DNA of 64,000 bases, from assembly GCF_030406405.1 (NCBI RefSeq), contig NZ_JAUEPL010000005.1, forward strand, positions 1-64,000. The letters run 5' to 3'. The stretch comes from Streptomyces ficellus. Lineage in GTDB: Bacteria; Actinomycetota; Actinomycetes; Streptomycetales; Streptomycetaceae. This document shows positions 8,356-16,916 of the stretch, piece after piece. Numbering within the stretch: the first letter of the stretch is position 1; the number at the start of each line of letters is the position of its first letter. The position numbers were made by a program, and so were the translations under genes. The notes beneath the pieces are model-generated. The model searched no databases. It was given only the letters and a program-made list of their open reading frames with translations, and was not told the DNA's origin.

Positions 8356-8733
8356 ATGAGCGACGTAATGCCGGAGGGCTGCTCGGGGGACACCTCGCAG
8401 GACGGCGAGGCCCTGGGAGCGCGGCAGGAGAGCCCTGACGGACCCGGCGGCCCGGAGGCCCCCGGGGCCGACGCGGACGGTGCGGACGGTGCGGACGGTG
8501 CGGACGGTGCGGCGGAGTCGTATGACCCGGCTGCGGCCGCGCCGCTCGGGGTGGAGCGGGTCGCCACGGGGCATCCGCGGGTGGACGCCGGGCTTGAGCG
8601 GCTGGGCGACGCCGAACACCTCCCGGCGGACGGACACCTGGAGGTGTACGAGGATGTACACCGGGAGTTGCGCGACGCGCTGACCGCGCTCGACGACCGA
8701 CCGCCGAACCCTACGTACGACCACAGGAGCTGA
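8356..8733 (+). CDS. Small acidic conserved hypothetical protein
   Basis: 125 aa from ATG 8356. The first ~75 residues are low-complexity, with a (GAD) run from 9-bp tandem repeats at ~8480-8510. Residues ~75-115 are more ordered (VERVATGHPRVDAGLERL, then EVYEDVHRELRDALTALDD), probably helical. It lies 7 nt upstream of tlyA and looks cotranscribed with it. A TAGCGT hexamer a few bases upstream of the ATG suggests a short-leader or leaderless mRNA. I do not recognise a function. Confidence 0.7.
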   Translation: MSDVMPEGCSGDTSQDGEALGARQESPDGPGGPEAPGADADGADGADGADGAAESYDPAAAAPLGVERVATGHPRVDAGLERLGDAEHLPADGHLEVYEDVHRELRDALTALDDRPPNPTYDHRS

Positions 8734-8740
8734 ACCGAAC

Positions 8741-9556
8741 GTGGCAGGAGTGGCACGCCGCCGTCTCGACGCCGAGCTGGTACGCCGCAAGCTCGCCCGC
8801 TCGCGCGAGCACGCGAGCCAGCTGATCTCGGCGGGACGGGTGACCGTCGGCGGCAACACCGCCACCAAGCCCGCCACCCAGGTCGAGACCGCCGCCGCGA
8901 TCGTGGTGGCGCAGGACGACGCCGACCCCGAATACGTCTCGCGCGGCGGCCACAAGCTGGCCGGTGCCCTGGAGGCGTTCGTGCCGCTCGGCCTGAGGGT
9001 CGAGGGGCGGCGGGCGCTGGACGCGGGCGCGTCCACGGGTGGGTTCACGGACGTGCTGCTGCGCGCCGGGGCGGCCCACGTGGTGGCCGTGGACGTCGGG
9101 TACGGGCAGCTCGCCTGGTCGCTGCAGAGCGATGAACGCGTCACCGTCAAGGACCGTACGAATGTGCGTGAGCTGACGCTCGACGTGATCGACGGAGAGC
9201 CGGTGGACCTGGTGGTGGGCGACCTGTCCTTCATCCCGCTGGGGCTGGTGCTGCCCGCCCTGGCGGGCGTTTCGGCGCCCGGTGCCGACCTGGTGCTGAT
9301 GGTGAAGCCGCAGTTCGAGGTGGGCAAGGAACGGCTGGGCAGCGGCGGAGTCGTACGGAGCCCGGAGCTGCGCGCCGAAGCCGTACGCAAGGTGGCGCGG
9401 CAGGCCGGTGAGCTGGGCCTCGGCGTGCTGGGCGTCACCGCCAGTCCGCTGCCGGGCCCGTCCGGCAACGTCGAGTACTTTCTGTGGCTGCGGGCAGGGG
9501 CGCCCGCGCTGGATCCGGCGGATGTGGACCGCGCCGTGGCGGAGGGACCTCGTTGA
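8741..9556 (+). CDS. tlyA: TlyA family rRNA (cytidine-2'-O)-methyltransferase
   Basis: 271 aa from GTG 8741, preceded by CAGGAG. An N-terminal S4 RNA-binding domain (residues ~5-65; RRLDAELVRRKLARSREHA, then ISAGRVTVGG) is followed by a Rossmann methyltransferase domain with the SAM-binding motif DAGASTGGFTD (~93-103) and VGDLSFIPLGLVLPAL. TlyA methylates 2'-OH groups of 16S and 23S rRNA and in mycobacteria confers capreomycin/viomycin sensitivity. The older 'hemolysin' label comes from homologues. It overlaps nadK by 4 bp (TTGA), giving the conserved actinobacterial tlyA-nadK-recN order. Confidence 0.95.
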   Translation: MAGVARRRLDAELVRRKLARSREHASQLISAGRVTVGGNTATKPATQVETAAAIVVAQDDADPEYVSRGGHKLAGALEAFVPLGLRVEGRRALDAGASTGGFTDVLLRAGAAHVVAVDVGYGQLAWSLQSDERVTVKDRTNVRELTLDVIDGEPVDLVVGDLSFIPLGLVLPALAGVSAPGADLVLMVKPQFEVGKERLGSGGVVRSPELRAEAVRKVARQAGELGLGVLGVTASPLPGPSGNVEYFLWLRAGAPALDPADVDRAVAEGPR

Positions 9557-10464
9557 CATCGACGACAGCAGCACCTCGCACCGTCTTCCTGCTCGCGCAC
9601 ACGGGCCGGCCGGCCGCCGTGCGCAGCGCCGAGCTGGTCGTCCAGGGGCTGCTGCGCAGCGGCATCGGCGTACGCGTCCTGGCGGCGGAGGCGGCCGACC
9701 TGCCGCTGCCGCCGACCGTCCAGACGGTGCCGGAGGCCTCGCCGGACGTGCTCGACGGCTGTGAGCTGCTGATCGTCCTCGGCGGTGACGGGACCCTGCT
9801 GCGCGGCGCCGAGTTCGCACGCGCCTCCGGGGTGCCGATGCTCGGCGTCAACCTGGGGCGCGTCGGGTTCCTCGCCGAGGCCGAGCGCGACGACCTCGAC
9901 AAGGTCGTGGACCGGGTCGTGACGCGGGCGTACGAGGTCGAGGAGCGCATGACCCTCGACGTCGCCGTGTACGAGAACGGCGATGTGCTGTACACCGACT
10001 GGGCGCTCAACGAGGCCGCCGTACAGAAGGTGTCGGCGGAACGCATGCTGGAGGTCGTCCTCGCGATCGACGGGCGGCCGGTGACCGGATTCGGGTGCGA
10101 CGGGGTGATCTGCGCGACACCGACCGGTTCGACGGCATACGCCTTCTCGGCGGGCGGGCCGGTGATCTGGCCCGAGGTGGAAGCGCTGCTCATGGTGCCG
10201 ATCGGGGCGCACGCGCTGTTCGCCAAGCCGCTGGTGACGACCCCGGACTCGGTGCTGGCCGTGGAGGTCGAGCCGCACACCCCGCACGGGGTGCTGTGGT
10301 GCGACGGGCGGCGCACCGTCCAACTGCCCGCGGGCGCGCGGGTCGAGGTGCGGCGCGGGGCGGTGCCGGTACGGCTGGCACGGCTGCACCACGCGTCGTT
10401 CACGGACCGGCTGGTGGCCAAGTTCGCCCTGCCGGTGTCGGGCTGGCGGGGGGCACCGCACTAG
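9553..10464 (+). CDS. nadK: NAD kinase
   Basis: 303 aa from TTG 9553, overlapping the tlyA stop, with GGAGGG at 9541-9546. NAD kinase phosphorylates NAD to NADP using ATP or polyphosphate. The diagnostic GGDGTLLRGAEFAR block is at ~77-90, followed by GVNLGRVGFLAE and the second conserved region GDGVICATPTGSTAYAFSAGG (here with CDGVICATPTGSTAY at ~190-205). Length is normal for the family. A longer in-frame upstream extension lies inside tlyA and is not needed. Likely cotranscribed with tlyA; recN follows after a 473-bp repeat-rich gap, so it may have its own promoter. Confidence 0.96.
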   Translation: MTSTTAAPRTVFLLAHTGRPAAVRSAELVVQGLLRSGIGVRVLAAEAADLPLPPTVQTVPEASPDVLDGCELLIVLGGDGTLLRGAEFARASGVPMLGVNLGRVGFLAEAERDDLDKVVDRVVTRAYEVEERMTLDVAVYENGDVLYTDWALNEAAVQKVSAERMLEVVLAIDGRPVTGFGCDGVICATPTGSTAYAFSAGGPVIWPEVEALLMVPIGAHALFAKPLVTTPDSVLAVEVEPHTPHGVLWCDGRRTVQLPAGARVEVRRGAVPVRLARLHHASFTDRLVAKFALPVSGWRGAPH

Positions 10465-10533
10465 GGGGCGTCCCGCCGGGATGGCGGGCGGACGGGCCCT
10501 TGACGACTTGGCCTTTGGCCGGGGAGTCGGTGG

Positions 10534-10575
10534 CTGGGGGCTGGGGGCTGGGGGCTGGGGGCTGGGGGCTGGGGG
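10534..10575 (+). repeat. Six tandem copies of a 7-bp unit (CTGGGGG)
   Basis: Exact CTGGGGG x6 at 10534-10575. G-runs of five spaced by two bases could fold as G-quadruplex on the + strand. Confidence 0.95.
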
Positions 10576-10620
10576 CCGGTGCGGGGGCGCTGCGGCCCTG
10601 GGCGGATGACACGGCGCAGG

Positions 10621-10726
10621 CGTCATGGCGGGCTGGTGCGGTGAGGCGTCACGGCGTGCCGGTGCGGGCGAGCCGTCACGGCGGGCCGGTGCGGTGAGGC
10701 GTCACGGCGGGCCGGTGCGGGCGACG
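10621..10726 (+). repeat. Four imperfect tandem copies of a 26-27-bp unit
   Basis: Units begin near 10621, 10648, 10675 and 10701 with core GTCACGGCGGGCCGGTGCGG. Tails alternate between GTGAGGC and GCGAGCC/GCGACG, so the array may be a duplicated ~53-bp dimer. Confidence 0.85.
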
Positions 10727-10937
10727 TGGGGCGACGGCCGGTTCGGCACTCATGGTGATCATGGTGGGGGCGGGCAACCTTGCCGGTCCTGGACGCTGCT
10801 CCCCGTATCGCAGGTGGGGACCACCCCACCCCGGCGGGTGACACCCGGCCCCTATTCCTCCGCCGCGACCTGCGGCTTCGGCGACGCGGGGCGGGGTCCG
10901 TCGCACACCGGGCCCCGGACCTCGTAAGGTCTTCTCC

Positions 10938-12668
10938 GTGCTGGAGGAGATGCGGATACGGTCGCTCGGAGTCATCGACGACGCGGTGGTCGAGCTGTCA
11001 CCCGGTTTCACCGCGGTGACCGGCGAGACCGGCGCGGGCAAGACCATGGTGGTGACCAGCCTCGGGCTGCTGCTCGGCGGGCGCGCCGACCCCGCCCTGG
11101 TGAGGATCGGTTCGCCCTCGGCCGTCGTCGAGGGCCGGATCAGCGTGCCCACCGGCGGCGCCGCGGCGCTGCGGGCCGAGGAGGCGGGCGCCGAGCTGGA
11201 CGACGGCGCGCTGCTCGTCAGCCGCACCATCTCGGCCGAGGGCCGCTCCCGGGCGCACCTGGGCGGGCGCTCCGTGCCCGTGGGCGTGCTCGCCGAGCTG
11301 GCCGACGAACTCGTCGCCGTACACGGCCAGACCGACCAGCAGGGCCTGCTCAAGCCCGCCCGGCAGCGCGGCGCGCTCGACCGGTACGCGGGCGAGGCGG
11401 TCGCCGGACCGCTCGCCAAGTACACCGAGGCGTACCGGCGGCTGCGCGCCGTCTCCGCCCAGCTGGACGAGCTGACCACGCGGGCGCGTGAGCGGGCGCA
11501 GGAGGCGGACCTGCTGCGCTTCGGCCTCGGCGAGATCGAGGCGGTCGCGCCGCGCGCCGGCGAGGACGTGGAGCTGGCCGCCGAGGCGGAGCGGCTCGGC
11601 CACGCCGAGGCCCTCGCCTCCGCCGCCGCGCTGGCCCACGGGGCGCTTGCCGGCAACCCCGAGGACCCGGAGGTTCTGGACGCGACGACCCTGGTGGCGG
11701 GTGCGCAGCGGGCGCTGGAGGCCGTACGGTCGCACGACCCCGCGCTCGCCGCGCTCGCCGACCGGATGGGCGAGATCTCGATCCTGCTCGCGGACGTGGC
11801 GGGGGAGCTGGCCGGGTACGCCGACAACCTGGACGCCGACCCGCGGCGCCTGGCGGCCGTCGAGGAGCGGCGTGCCGCGCTTACGTCGTTGACCCGCAAG
11901 TACGGCTCCGATGTCGCCGCCGTCCTGGCGTGGGCGGAGGAGGGCGCCGCCCGGCTCACCGAGCTGGACGGCGACGACGACCGGATCGGCGAGATGACGG
12001 CGGAACGGGACGCCCTGCGGGCCGAACTGTCCGTTCTCGCCCAGGCACTGACGGACGCGCGAACGGAGGCGGCGGCGCGGTTCGCCGACGCCGTCACGGC
12101 CGAGCTGGCCTCGCTCGCCATGCCCCACGCGCGCGTGTCCTTCGACATCCGGCAGACCGAGGACCCGCACGGCGTGGAGGTCGGCGGGCGCACGGTGGCG
12201 TACGGGCCGGCCGGCGTGGACGAGGTCGAGTTGCTGCTCGCCCCGCATCCGGGCGCGCCGCCCCGGCCGATCGCCAAGGGCGCGTCGGGCGGTGAGCTTT
12301 CGCGCGTGATGCTCGCCGTCGAGGTCGTCTTCGCCGGGACGGACCCGGTCCCGACGTACCTCTTCGACGAGGTCGACGCGGGCGTCGGCGGCAAGGCCGC
12401 CGTGGAGATCGGCCGGCGGCTGGCCAAGCTCGCCAAGTCGGCGCAGGTCGTGGTCGTCACGCACCTGCCGCAGGTGGCGGCGTTCGCCGACCGGCAGCTC
12501 CTCGTCGAGAAGACCAACGACGGGTCCGTGACCCGGTCCGGTGTCACCGTCCTGGAGGGCGAGGACCGGGTGCGTGAGCTGTCACGCATGCTGGCCGGCC
12601 AGGAGGACTCCGAGACGGCCCGTGCGCACGCGGAGGAGCTCCTGGCCACGGCCAGGGCGGACGCCTGA
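10938..12668 (+). CDS. recN: DNA repair protein RecN
   Basis: 576 aa from GTG 10938. SMC-like ATPase of double-strand-break repair. It begins MLEEMRIRSLGVIDDAVVEL with the Walker A GETGAGKT (~29-36). A coiled-coil middle (~150-370) follows, then the ABC signature KGASGGELSRVMLA (~445), Walker B YLFDEVDAGVGGKAA and the H-loop VVVTHLPQVAAFAD. Length is typical of the family. No LexA-type operator is obvious upstream. Confidence 0.97.
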   Translation: MLEEMRIRSLGVIDDAVVELSPGFTAVTGETGAGKTMVVTSLGLLLGGRADPALVRIGSPSAVVEGRISVPTGGAAALRAEEAGAELDDGALLVSRTISAEGRSRAHLGGRSVPVGVLAELADELVAVHGQTDQQGLLKPARQRGALDRYAGEAVAGPLAKYTEAYRRLRAVSAQLDELTTRARERAQEADLLRFGLGEIEAVAPRAGEDVELAAEAERLGHAEALASAAALAHGALAGNPEDPEVLDATTLVAGAQRALEAVRSHDPALAALADRMGEISILLADVAGELAGYADNLDADPRRLAAVEERRAALTSLTRKYGSDVAAVLAWAEEGAARLTELDGDDDRIGEMTAERDALRAELSVLAQALTDARTEAAARFADAVTAELASLAMPHARVSFDIRQTEDPHGVEVGGRTVAYGPAGVDEVELLLAPHPGAPPRPIAKGASGGELSRVMLAVEVVFAGTDPVPTYLFDEVDAGVGGKAAVEIGRRLAKLAKSAQVVVVTHLPQVAAFADRQLLVEKTNDGSVTRSGVTVLEGEDRVRELSRMLAGQEDSETARAHAEELLATARADA

Positions 12669-12869
12669 CGGCATCCCCGCCTCGGCGGTGGGGTCGGGTC
12701 GGGTGTCTGCCCATAGGGACTGCTCGGGTTGCGGCGGCGTGGGCGGGGGCGGGGCGGGGGCGGTACGGTGCCGGGCTCTGCCCGGCCGGCCGGGAACTGC
12801 GCGGCTCCGGGCGGATTCGGGTGGGTTCAGGTGGGTTTGGGCAGCTTCGGGACGGGTGTCGTTCAGCTC

Positions 12870-12939
12870 GGTGCGGTGCGGTGCGGTGCGGTGCGGTGCG
12901 GTGCGGTGCGGTGCGGTGCGGTGCGGTGCGGTGCGGTGC
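12870..12939 (+). repeat. GGTGC pentanucleotide microsatellite, 14 perfect copies
   Basis: 70 bp of uninterrupted GGTGC. Pentamer repeats of this purity mutate by slippage; here they are intergenic, ~210 bp upstream of the gene at 13151. On the other strand the unit reads GCACC. Confidence 0.97.
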
Positions 12940-13032
12940 GGGTCGTTCGCTGCCGGTGGGGGCGGGGCCCCTCCGGGCTCGTCTCCTCGGGGCCGGCGGC
13001 CTCGGGTCTCCTGATGGGGAGCCCCTGCTTCG

Positions 13033-13077
13033 CCTCCCCCAAGCTCTCGGCTTCACTCGAGCAGGGGGGACCCCCAT
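13033..13077. repeat. Dispersed hairpin repeat of the Streptomyces CTCCCCCAAGCTC type
   Basis: CCTCCCCCAAGCTCTCGG...CACTCGAGCAGGGGGGA can fold with CTCCCCC pairing GGGGGGA and an inner CTCG/CGAG. From memory, near-identical elements are scattered through many Streptomyces intergenic regions. Only one copy is present in this window. Confidence 0.6.
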
Positions 13078-13150
13078 CCCCTGCGGGGACGACCCTGCAC
13101 GGCCCCACCCAGTGCCGGACGTCGGCTGCGGCGCTCCTAGGGTGGCGCAC

Positions 13151-13894
13151 ATGATCGAATTCTGTAGGAGCGCCGTCGTGGGCGCGGTGGCCGCCGGGGC
13201 CACGCGCGCCGCGTACGTGGGGTTGCGGCGGCGCCGTGACGAACGGTGGGAGCGGAAGAACCACGCCGGGCGGACCGTCGACCTGTACGCGGGGCCGGCC
13301 GTGGCGGCAGGCGTGGCGCTCGGGGCGCTGCCGGCGGGCGGACGGGGGCGGCGCGCGGCCGTGCTGGCCGGCCTTGCCGCGGGAGCCTGCGGGGCGTACG
13401 ACGACATGAAGGGTGACCACCGGCGGGGTTTCCGGGCGCACCTGGGCGCCTTGCGTGAGGGAGAGGTGACCAGCGGGGCGATCAAGCTGTTCGGGATCGG
13501 CTCCGCCGGGCTCGCCGCGGGCGCGCTGCTCAAGGAGCGGCCCCTCGACAAGGTCCTCGCGGGCGTGGTCATCGCCGGTACGGCCCACCTCGTCAACCTC
13601 GTGGACGTACGACCCGGGCGTGCCGCGCTCACGGTGCTGGCGCTCGGCGCGCCCGGGCTGCCGCGCGGGCCGCTCGCCGCTGCGCCGATGGGCGCTGCGG
13701 CCGCCGTCGTCGCCGCCGACCTCGGTGAGCGCACCATGCTCGGCGACACGGGCGCCCACGCCCTGGGCGCGGCACTCGGCACCGCGATCGCCGCCGCCAA
13801 CGGGCGTGCCGGACTGGTGGCCCACGCGGCCGGGCTTGTCGCCGCCGCGGCGTACGGCGACAAGATCAGCCGCCTCGCGGGCTCACCCGTGTGA
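13151..13894 (+). CDS. WecA/MraY-like membrane protein (phospho-sugar transferase family)
   Basis: 247 aa from ATG 13151. Hydrophobic segments alternate with conserved polar loops: GAYDDMKGDHRRGFRAHL (~80-97; Asp-Asp pair), GEVTSGAIKLFGIG, NLVDVRPGRA and LGDTGAHALGAALG. These match the polyprenyl-phosphate N-acetylhexosamine-1-phosphate transferase superfamily, in which the DD and NxxDxxxG-like loops bind Mg and polyprenyl phosphate. The protein is short (MraY ~360 aa) and seems to lack the first helices, so it may be a divergent or reduced member. It is followed 90 bp later by a GT4 glycosyltransferase, which suggests a shared glycan or lipid-linked sugar pathway. The actual reaction is unproven. 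Confidence 0.7.
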   Translation: MIEFCRSAVVGAVAAGATRAAYVGLRRRRDERWERKNHAGRTVDLYAGPAVAAGVALGALPAGGRGRRAAVLAGLAAGACGAYDDMKGDHRRGFRAHLGALREGEVTSGAIKLFGIGSAGLAAGALLKERPLDKVLAGVVIAGTAHLVNLVDVRPGRAALTVLALGAPGLPRGPLAAAPMGAAAAVVAADLGERTMLGDTGAHALGAALGTAIAAANGRAGLVAHAAGLVAAAAYGDKISRLAGSPV

Positions 13895-13984
13895 GTGATC
13901 CACTCTGACGGCTTACGGCGCCCGACACGGCCGCTTCGCCCCGGCGGTACCGGAACGTGCGTACGGACTGGCATTCTTGGGCGC

Positions 13985-15067
13985 GTGACACAGCTGCGTA
14001 CGGTCCAAGTGCTGGGCGGCGGCAGCGCGGGCAGCAGCGCTCACGTCAGATCACTGGCCGCCGGGCTCGTGGCGAGGGGCGTACGGGTGACCGTGTGCGC
14101 CCCGGCCGAACTGGACCACGACTACGACTTCCTGGGCACCGGGGCGCATTTCATGCCCGTGCCGCCCCGCAGCGATCCACTCGCCATCGGGGTGCTGCGC
14201 GCGGCGTGCATGGGCGCGGACGTGGTGCACGCGCACGGACTGCACGCCTCGGTACGGGCCGGGCTGGCCCTTGGCAGCCAGCGCGCACCGCTCGTCGTGA
14301 CCTGGCACACGCGCACGCACGCGGAGGGCGCTCGGGGCCGGTTGCTCCGGCTCATGGAGCGAAAGACCGTGCGCACGGCGGCTGTTGTGCTGGGCACGTC
14401 GTCCGAACTCGTCGACCTCGCCCGGCGCAGGGGCGCGCGCGACGCGCGGCTCGGGCCCGTGTCGATCCCCGCCCCGCGCCACGGCGTCACCGAGGCCCAC
14501 GCCGCCAAGGCGCGAGCGGAACTCGGCGCCATGGACCGGCCGTTGGTGATGGCCGTCGGCGCGCTGGAGCCGCACCGGGGATACCGGACGCTGCTGGACG
14601 CGTCGCGGGCGTGGCTGCGCCGTGACCCCGTGCCCTTGGTCGCCGTCGCGGGGGAGGGGCGGCAACGGGCCTGGCTGCAACGGCGGATCGACGCGGAAGG
14701 GCTGCCGGTGCGGCTGCTCGGGCGCCGCGACGACGTCACCTCGCTGCTCGCCGCCGCGGACGTCGCGGTGCTCCCCAGCCGCTGGGAGTCCCGCGCCCCG
14801 CTCGCCCAGGACGCGCTGCGCCTGGGCGTCCCGCTGGTCGCGACGGCGGTGGGCGGGGTGCCGGAACTGGTCGGCGGCGCGGCCGAGCTCGTCCCGTACG
14901 GGGACGCGGGCGCGCTGGCCGCCGCCGTGACGGCCCTGCTGGACGACCCGGCTCGGCGGGCCGCGCTGGCGGCGGCGGGGCGGGCGCAGGCGGGGACGTG
15001 GCCGACCGAGGACGAGACGATCGCGCAGGTGCTGAGCGTGTACGACGAGCTGTGCGCGGGCGGCTGA
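13985..15067 (+). CDS. GT4 family glycosyltransferase
   Basis: 360 aa from GTG 13985. GT-B fold signs are an N-terminal VLGGGSAGSSAHVRSLAAGL (glycine-rich donor loop), VVHAHGLHASVRAGL, then C-domain EPHRGYRTLLDASR, VAGEGRQRAWLQ and the EX7E-like nucleotide-sugar site in LPSRWESRAPLAQDALRLGVPLV. Such retaining enzymes transfer sugars from UDP/GDP donors; acceptor unknown. The upstream frame is open but the GTG at 13985 gives the normal N-terminus. It may share a transcript with the WecA-like gene. It is convergent with the PucR gene, 42 bp away. Confidence 0.88.
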   Translation: MTQLRTVQVLGGGSAGSSAHVRSLAAGLVARGVRVTVCAPAELDHDYDFLGTGAHFMPVPPRSDPLAIGVLRAACMGADVVHAHGLHASVRAGLALGSQRAPLVVTWHTRTHAEGARGRLLRLMERKTVRTAAVVLGTSSELVDLARRRGARDARLGPVSIPAPRHGVTEAHAAKARAELGAMDRPLVMAVGALEPHRGYRTLLDASRAWLRRDPVPLVAVAGEGRQRAWLQRRIDAEGLPVRLLGRRDDVTSLLAAADVAVLPSRWESRAPLAQDALRLGVPLVATAVGGVPELVGGAAELVPYGDAGALAAAVTALLDDPARRAALAAAGRAQAGTWPTEDETIAQVLSVYDELCAGG

Positions 15068-15109
15068 CGGCGAAACCCGTTCCTCCGCGCCCGGCGGTGG
15101 CCGCCGCCC

Positions 15110-16765
15110 TCAGAGGGTGTGGCGGCGGGCTCTGAGGGCCAGCGAGAGGGCCAGGACCGTTTGGGGGTCGTCCAGGTCCGTGCCCAGGAGGTCGGCGATG
15201 CGGGCCAGCCGGTTGTAGAGGGTCTGGCGGTTCAGGTGGAGTTCCCGTGCCGTCTCCGCCTTGCGGCCCGCGTGCGAGAGGTACGTCTCCAGCGTCGGCA
15301 GCAGGGGCGGGCGTGACGTCCGGTCGTGGTCCCGCAGCGGGCCGATCGCCCGGTCCACGAACGCCGCGAGGGCCGCCTCCCCTCCGTGGTGGCGCAGCCT
15401 CCACAGCAGCAGGTCGATGTCCAGGCGCCGCGCGTCGTACCAGGCCCGGTCCGGCAGGCCCTGCGCCGCGGTCGCCGTCTCCGCCGCGTGCCGCAGGCCC
15501 GCCGACGCCGCCGCCCAGCCACCCGGGACGCCCACCACGACGACCGGCGGGTGCCCGCCCCCGCGCTCCAGCCCCGCGCGCGCCGCGCCCGCCCGCAGCG
15601 CCGCGGCCACCCGGTCGGCGACCGCCGTCCGTTCCGACTCCGTACGCAGCCCCAGCAGCAGCGGCACCCGGCCCTCGACGGGGCGTACGCCCAGCAGCAC
15701 CGGGACGCCCACCGCGGACAGCTCCTCCAGCACCGCCCGGGCCAGCAGCGCCCAGTTGCCGGACGGGGACGGCTCCGGGGCCATCCGCATCACCACCGGC
15801 AGCAGGGGCCCGTCACCCGGCTTGAAGCCCAGCACCCGCGCCTGCGCCGGCGCGTCCTCCGCCGTGATGCGGCCCTCCGCGAGGTCGGTGAGGAAGTCGC
15901 CCCGCCCCCGCGCCGCCAGCTCCTCCTCCTGCCGCGCCTGCATCAGCACCACCGCCAGGATGCCCGCCGCCCGCTCCGCCGCCATGCGGTGCACCGGCAG
16001 CAGCACACCGGAGACGGACAGGAGCACCAGCCGGGCGCGCACCGAAGCCGCGCCGGGCCCGCCGCCCGGCACGTCCACCAGCACCGCGCCCGCCGGCGGC
16101 TCCGCCTCCCGCGCCGCCCGCCGGCCGCGCAGCCCCTCCCACACCTGGAGAGGATCGGCGCACGAAGGCCCCGATTCGGTGCCCGCCGCGTACAGAAGCC
16201 GGCCGTCCGCCGTCTCCAGGAACACGGGGTTGGCGGCGAAATCCGCCAGGATGCCCAGCACCTGCGGCACCCCGCCGCCGCCCAGCAGTGCTTCCGTGCA
16301 CCGCCGGTGCACCTCCTCGGCCTGCCGCAGCAGCGCGTAGTGCCCGTTGACGATCTCGGTGTGGACCTCCTCCGTGACCGACACGAAGGGCACCTCCCGG
16401 TGCAGCTGGACCAGCGGCAGCCCCGCCGCCCGCGCCGTGTCCACGATCGTCGCGGGCAGCCGCGAGAACCGCGGCCCCAGCTCCACCACCAGCGCGGCGA
16501 TCCCGCGCTCCGCGAGCTGCCGCACGAACGCCCGCTGCTCCGCCGGCCGCGTACCAAGCCCCAGTCCCGTCGTCAGGAGCAGTTCGCCGCCCTTCAGCAG
16601 TGACGCGATGTTCGGCACCTCACCGGCGTGCACCCAGCGCACCGTGCGCTGGAGCCGGTCCGCCCCGGCCACCACCTCCGGAAGCCCGCCGCGCAGCCCG
16701 GGCAGCTCCAGTGCCCGCTGCACGGTGATCCCGCCGTGATCACCCTGATCGCCATGACCGTTCAT
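15110..16765 (-). CDS. PucR family transcriptional regulator
   Basis: 551 aa from ATG 16765 (minus). The N-terminal PucR/purine-catabolism-type sensory domain (~15-135; ALELPGLRGGLPEVVAGADRL, then VRWVHAGEVPNIASLLKGGE) is followed by a GGDEF-like central region. A C-terminal PucR-type helix-turn-helix (~490-545; TLETYLSHAGRKAETARELH, then NRQTLYNRLARIADLLGTDL) completes it. PucR proteins control purine, amino acid or amine catabolism. The gene is divergent from the APC permease with 151 bp between, so it most likely regulates the permease and amine oxidase. Confidence 0.93.
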   Translation of the reverse strand: MNGHGDQGDHGGITVQRALELPGLRGGLPEVVAGADRLQRTVRWVHAGEVPNIASLLKGGELLLTTGLGLGTRPAEQRAFVRQLAERGIAALVVELGPRFSRLPATIVDTARAAGLPLVQLHREVPFVSVTEEVHTEIVNGHYALLRQAEEVHRRCTEALLGGGGVPQVLGILADFAANPVFLETADGRLLYAAGTESGPSCADPLQVWEGLRGRRAAREAEPPAGAVLVDVPGGGPGAASVRARLVLLSVSGVLLPVHRMAAERAAGILAVVLMQARQEEELAARGRGDFLTDLAEGRITAEDAPAQARVLGFKPGDGPLLPVVMRMAPEPSPSGNWALLARAVLEELSAVGVPVLLGVRPVEGRVPLLLGLRTESERTAVADRVAAALRAGAARAGLERGGGHPPVVVVGVPGGWAAASAGLRHAAETATAAQGLPDRAWYDARRLDIDLLLWRLRHHGGEAALAAFVDRAIGPLRDHDRTSRPPLLPTLETYLSHAGRKAETARELHLNRQTLYNRLARIADLLGTDLDDPQTVLALSLALRARRHTL

Positions 16766-16916
16766 GCGGCCGGACGCTACCCCGCCACCCGTTCCGGGAA
16801 CATCACCCGCCGATGACAGCTCCGCCCGGCCCTCGACAACTCGTCGCCCCGAGGCGTCATTTGCGCGACCGCATGTCGCTTGTGGCGTACGTCACGCCGG
16901 AGGAGGGTCTCGCGGC

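Larger units (their letters stand above)
10465..10937. other. Repeat-rich nadK-recN spacer, no gene seen
   Basis: This 473-bp stretch has no convincing coding region. It holds two tandem arrays (10534-10575 and 10621-10726, listed separately). The last ~150 bp before recN presumably carry its promoter, but I see no clear SOS (LexA/AlkZ) box or confident -35/-10 pair. Confidence 0.6.
12669..13150. other. Non-coding spacer after recN with GGTGC microsatellite and hairpin repeat
   Basis: 482 bp. It contains the 14-copy GGTGC array (12870-12939) and a Streptomyces-style dispersed hairpin (13033-13077). Several frames stay open only because of the composition; I see no supported gene. The promoter of the gene at 13151 probably lies in the final ~70 bp. 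Confidence 0.6.

Noticed and set aside
7966-10626. 886-codon minus-strand ORF
   Set aside because: Only the last ~115 codons (SCP2-like) are coding; the rest is antisense to tlyA, nadK and the small acidic gene, which have clear family motifs.
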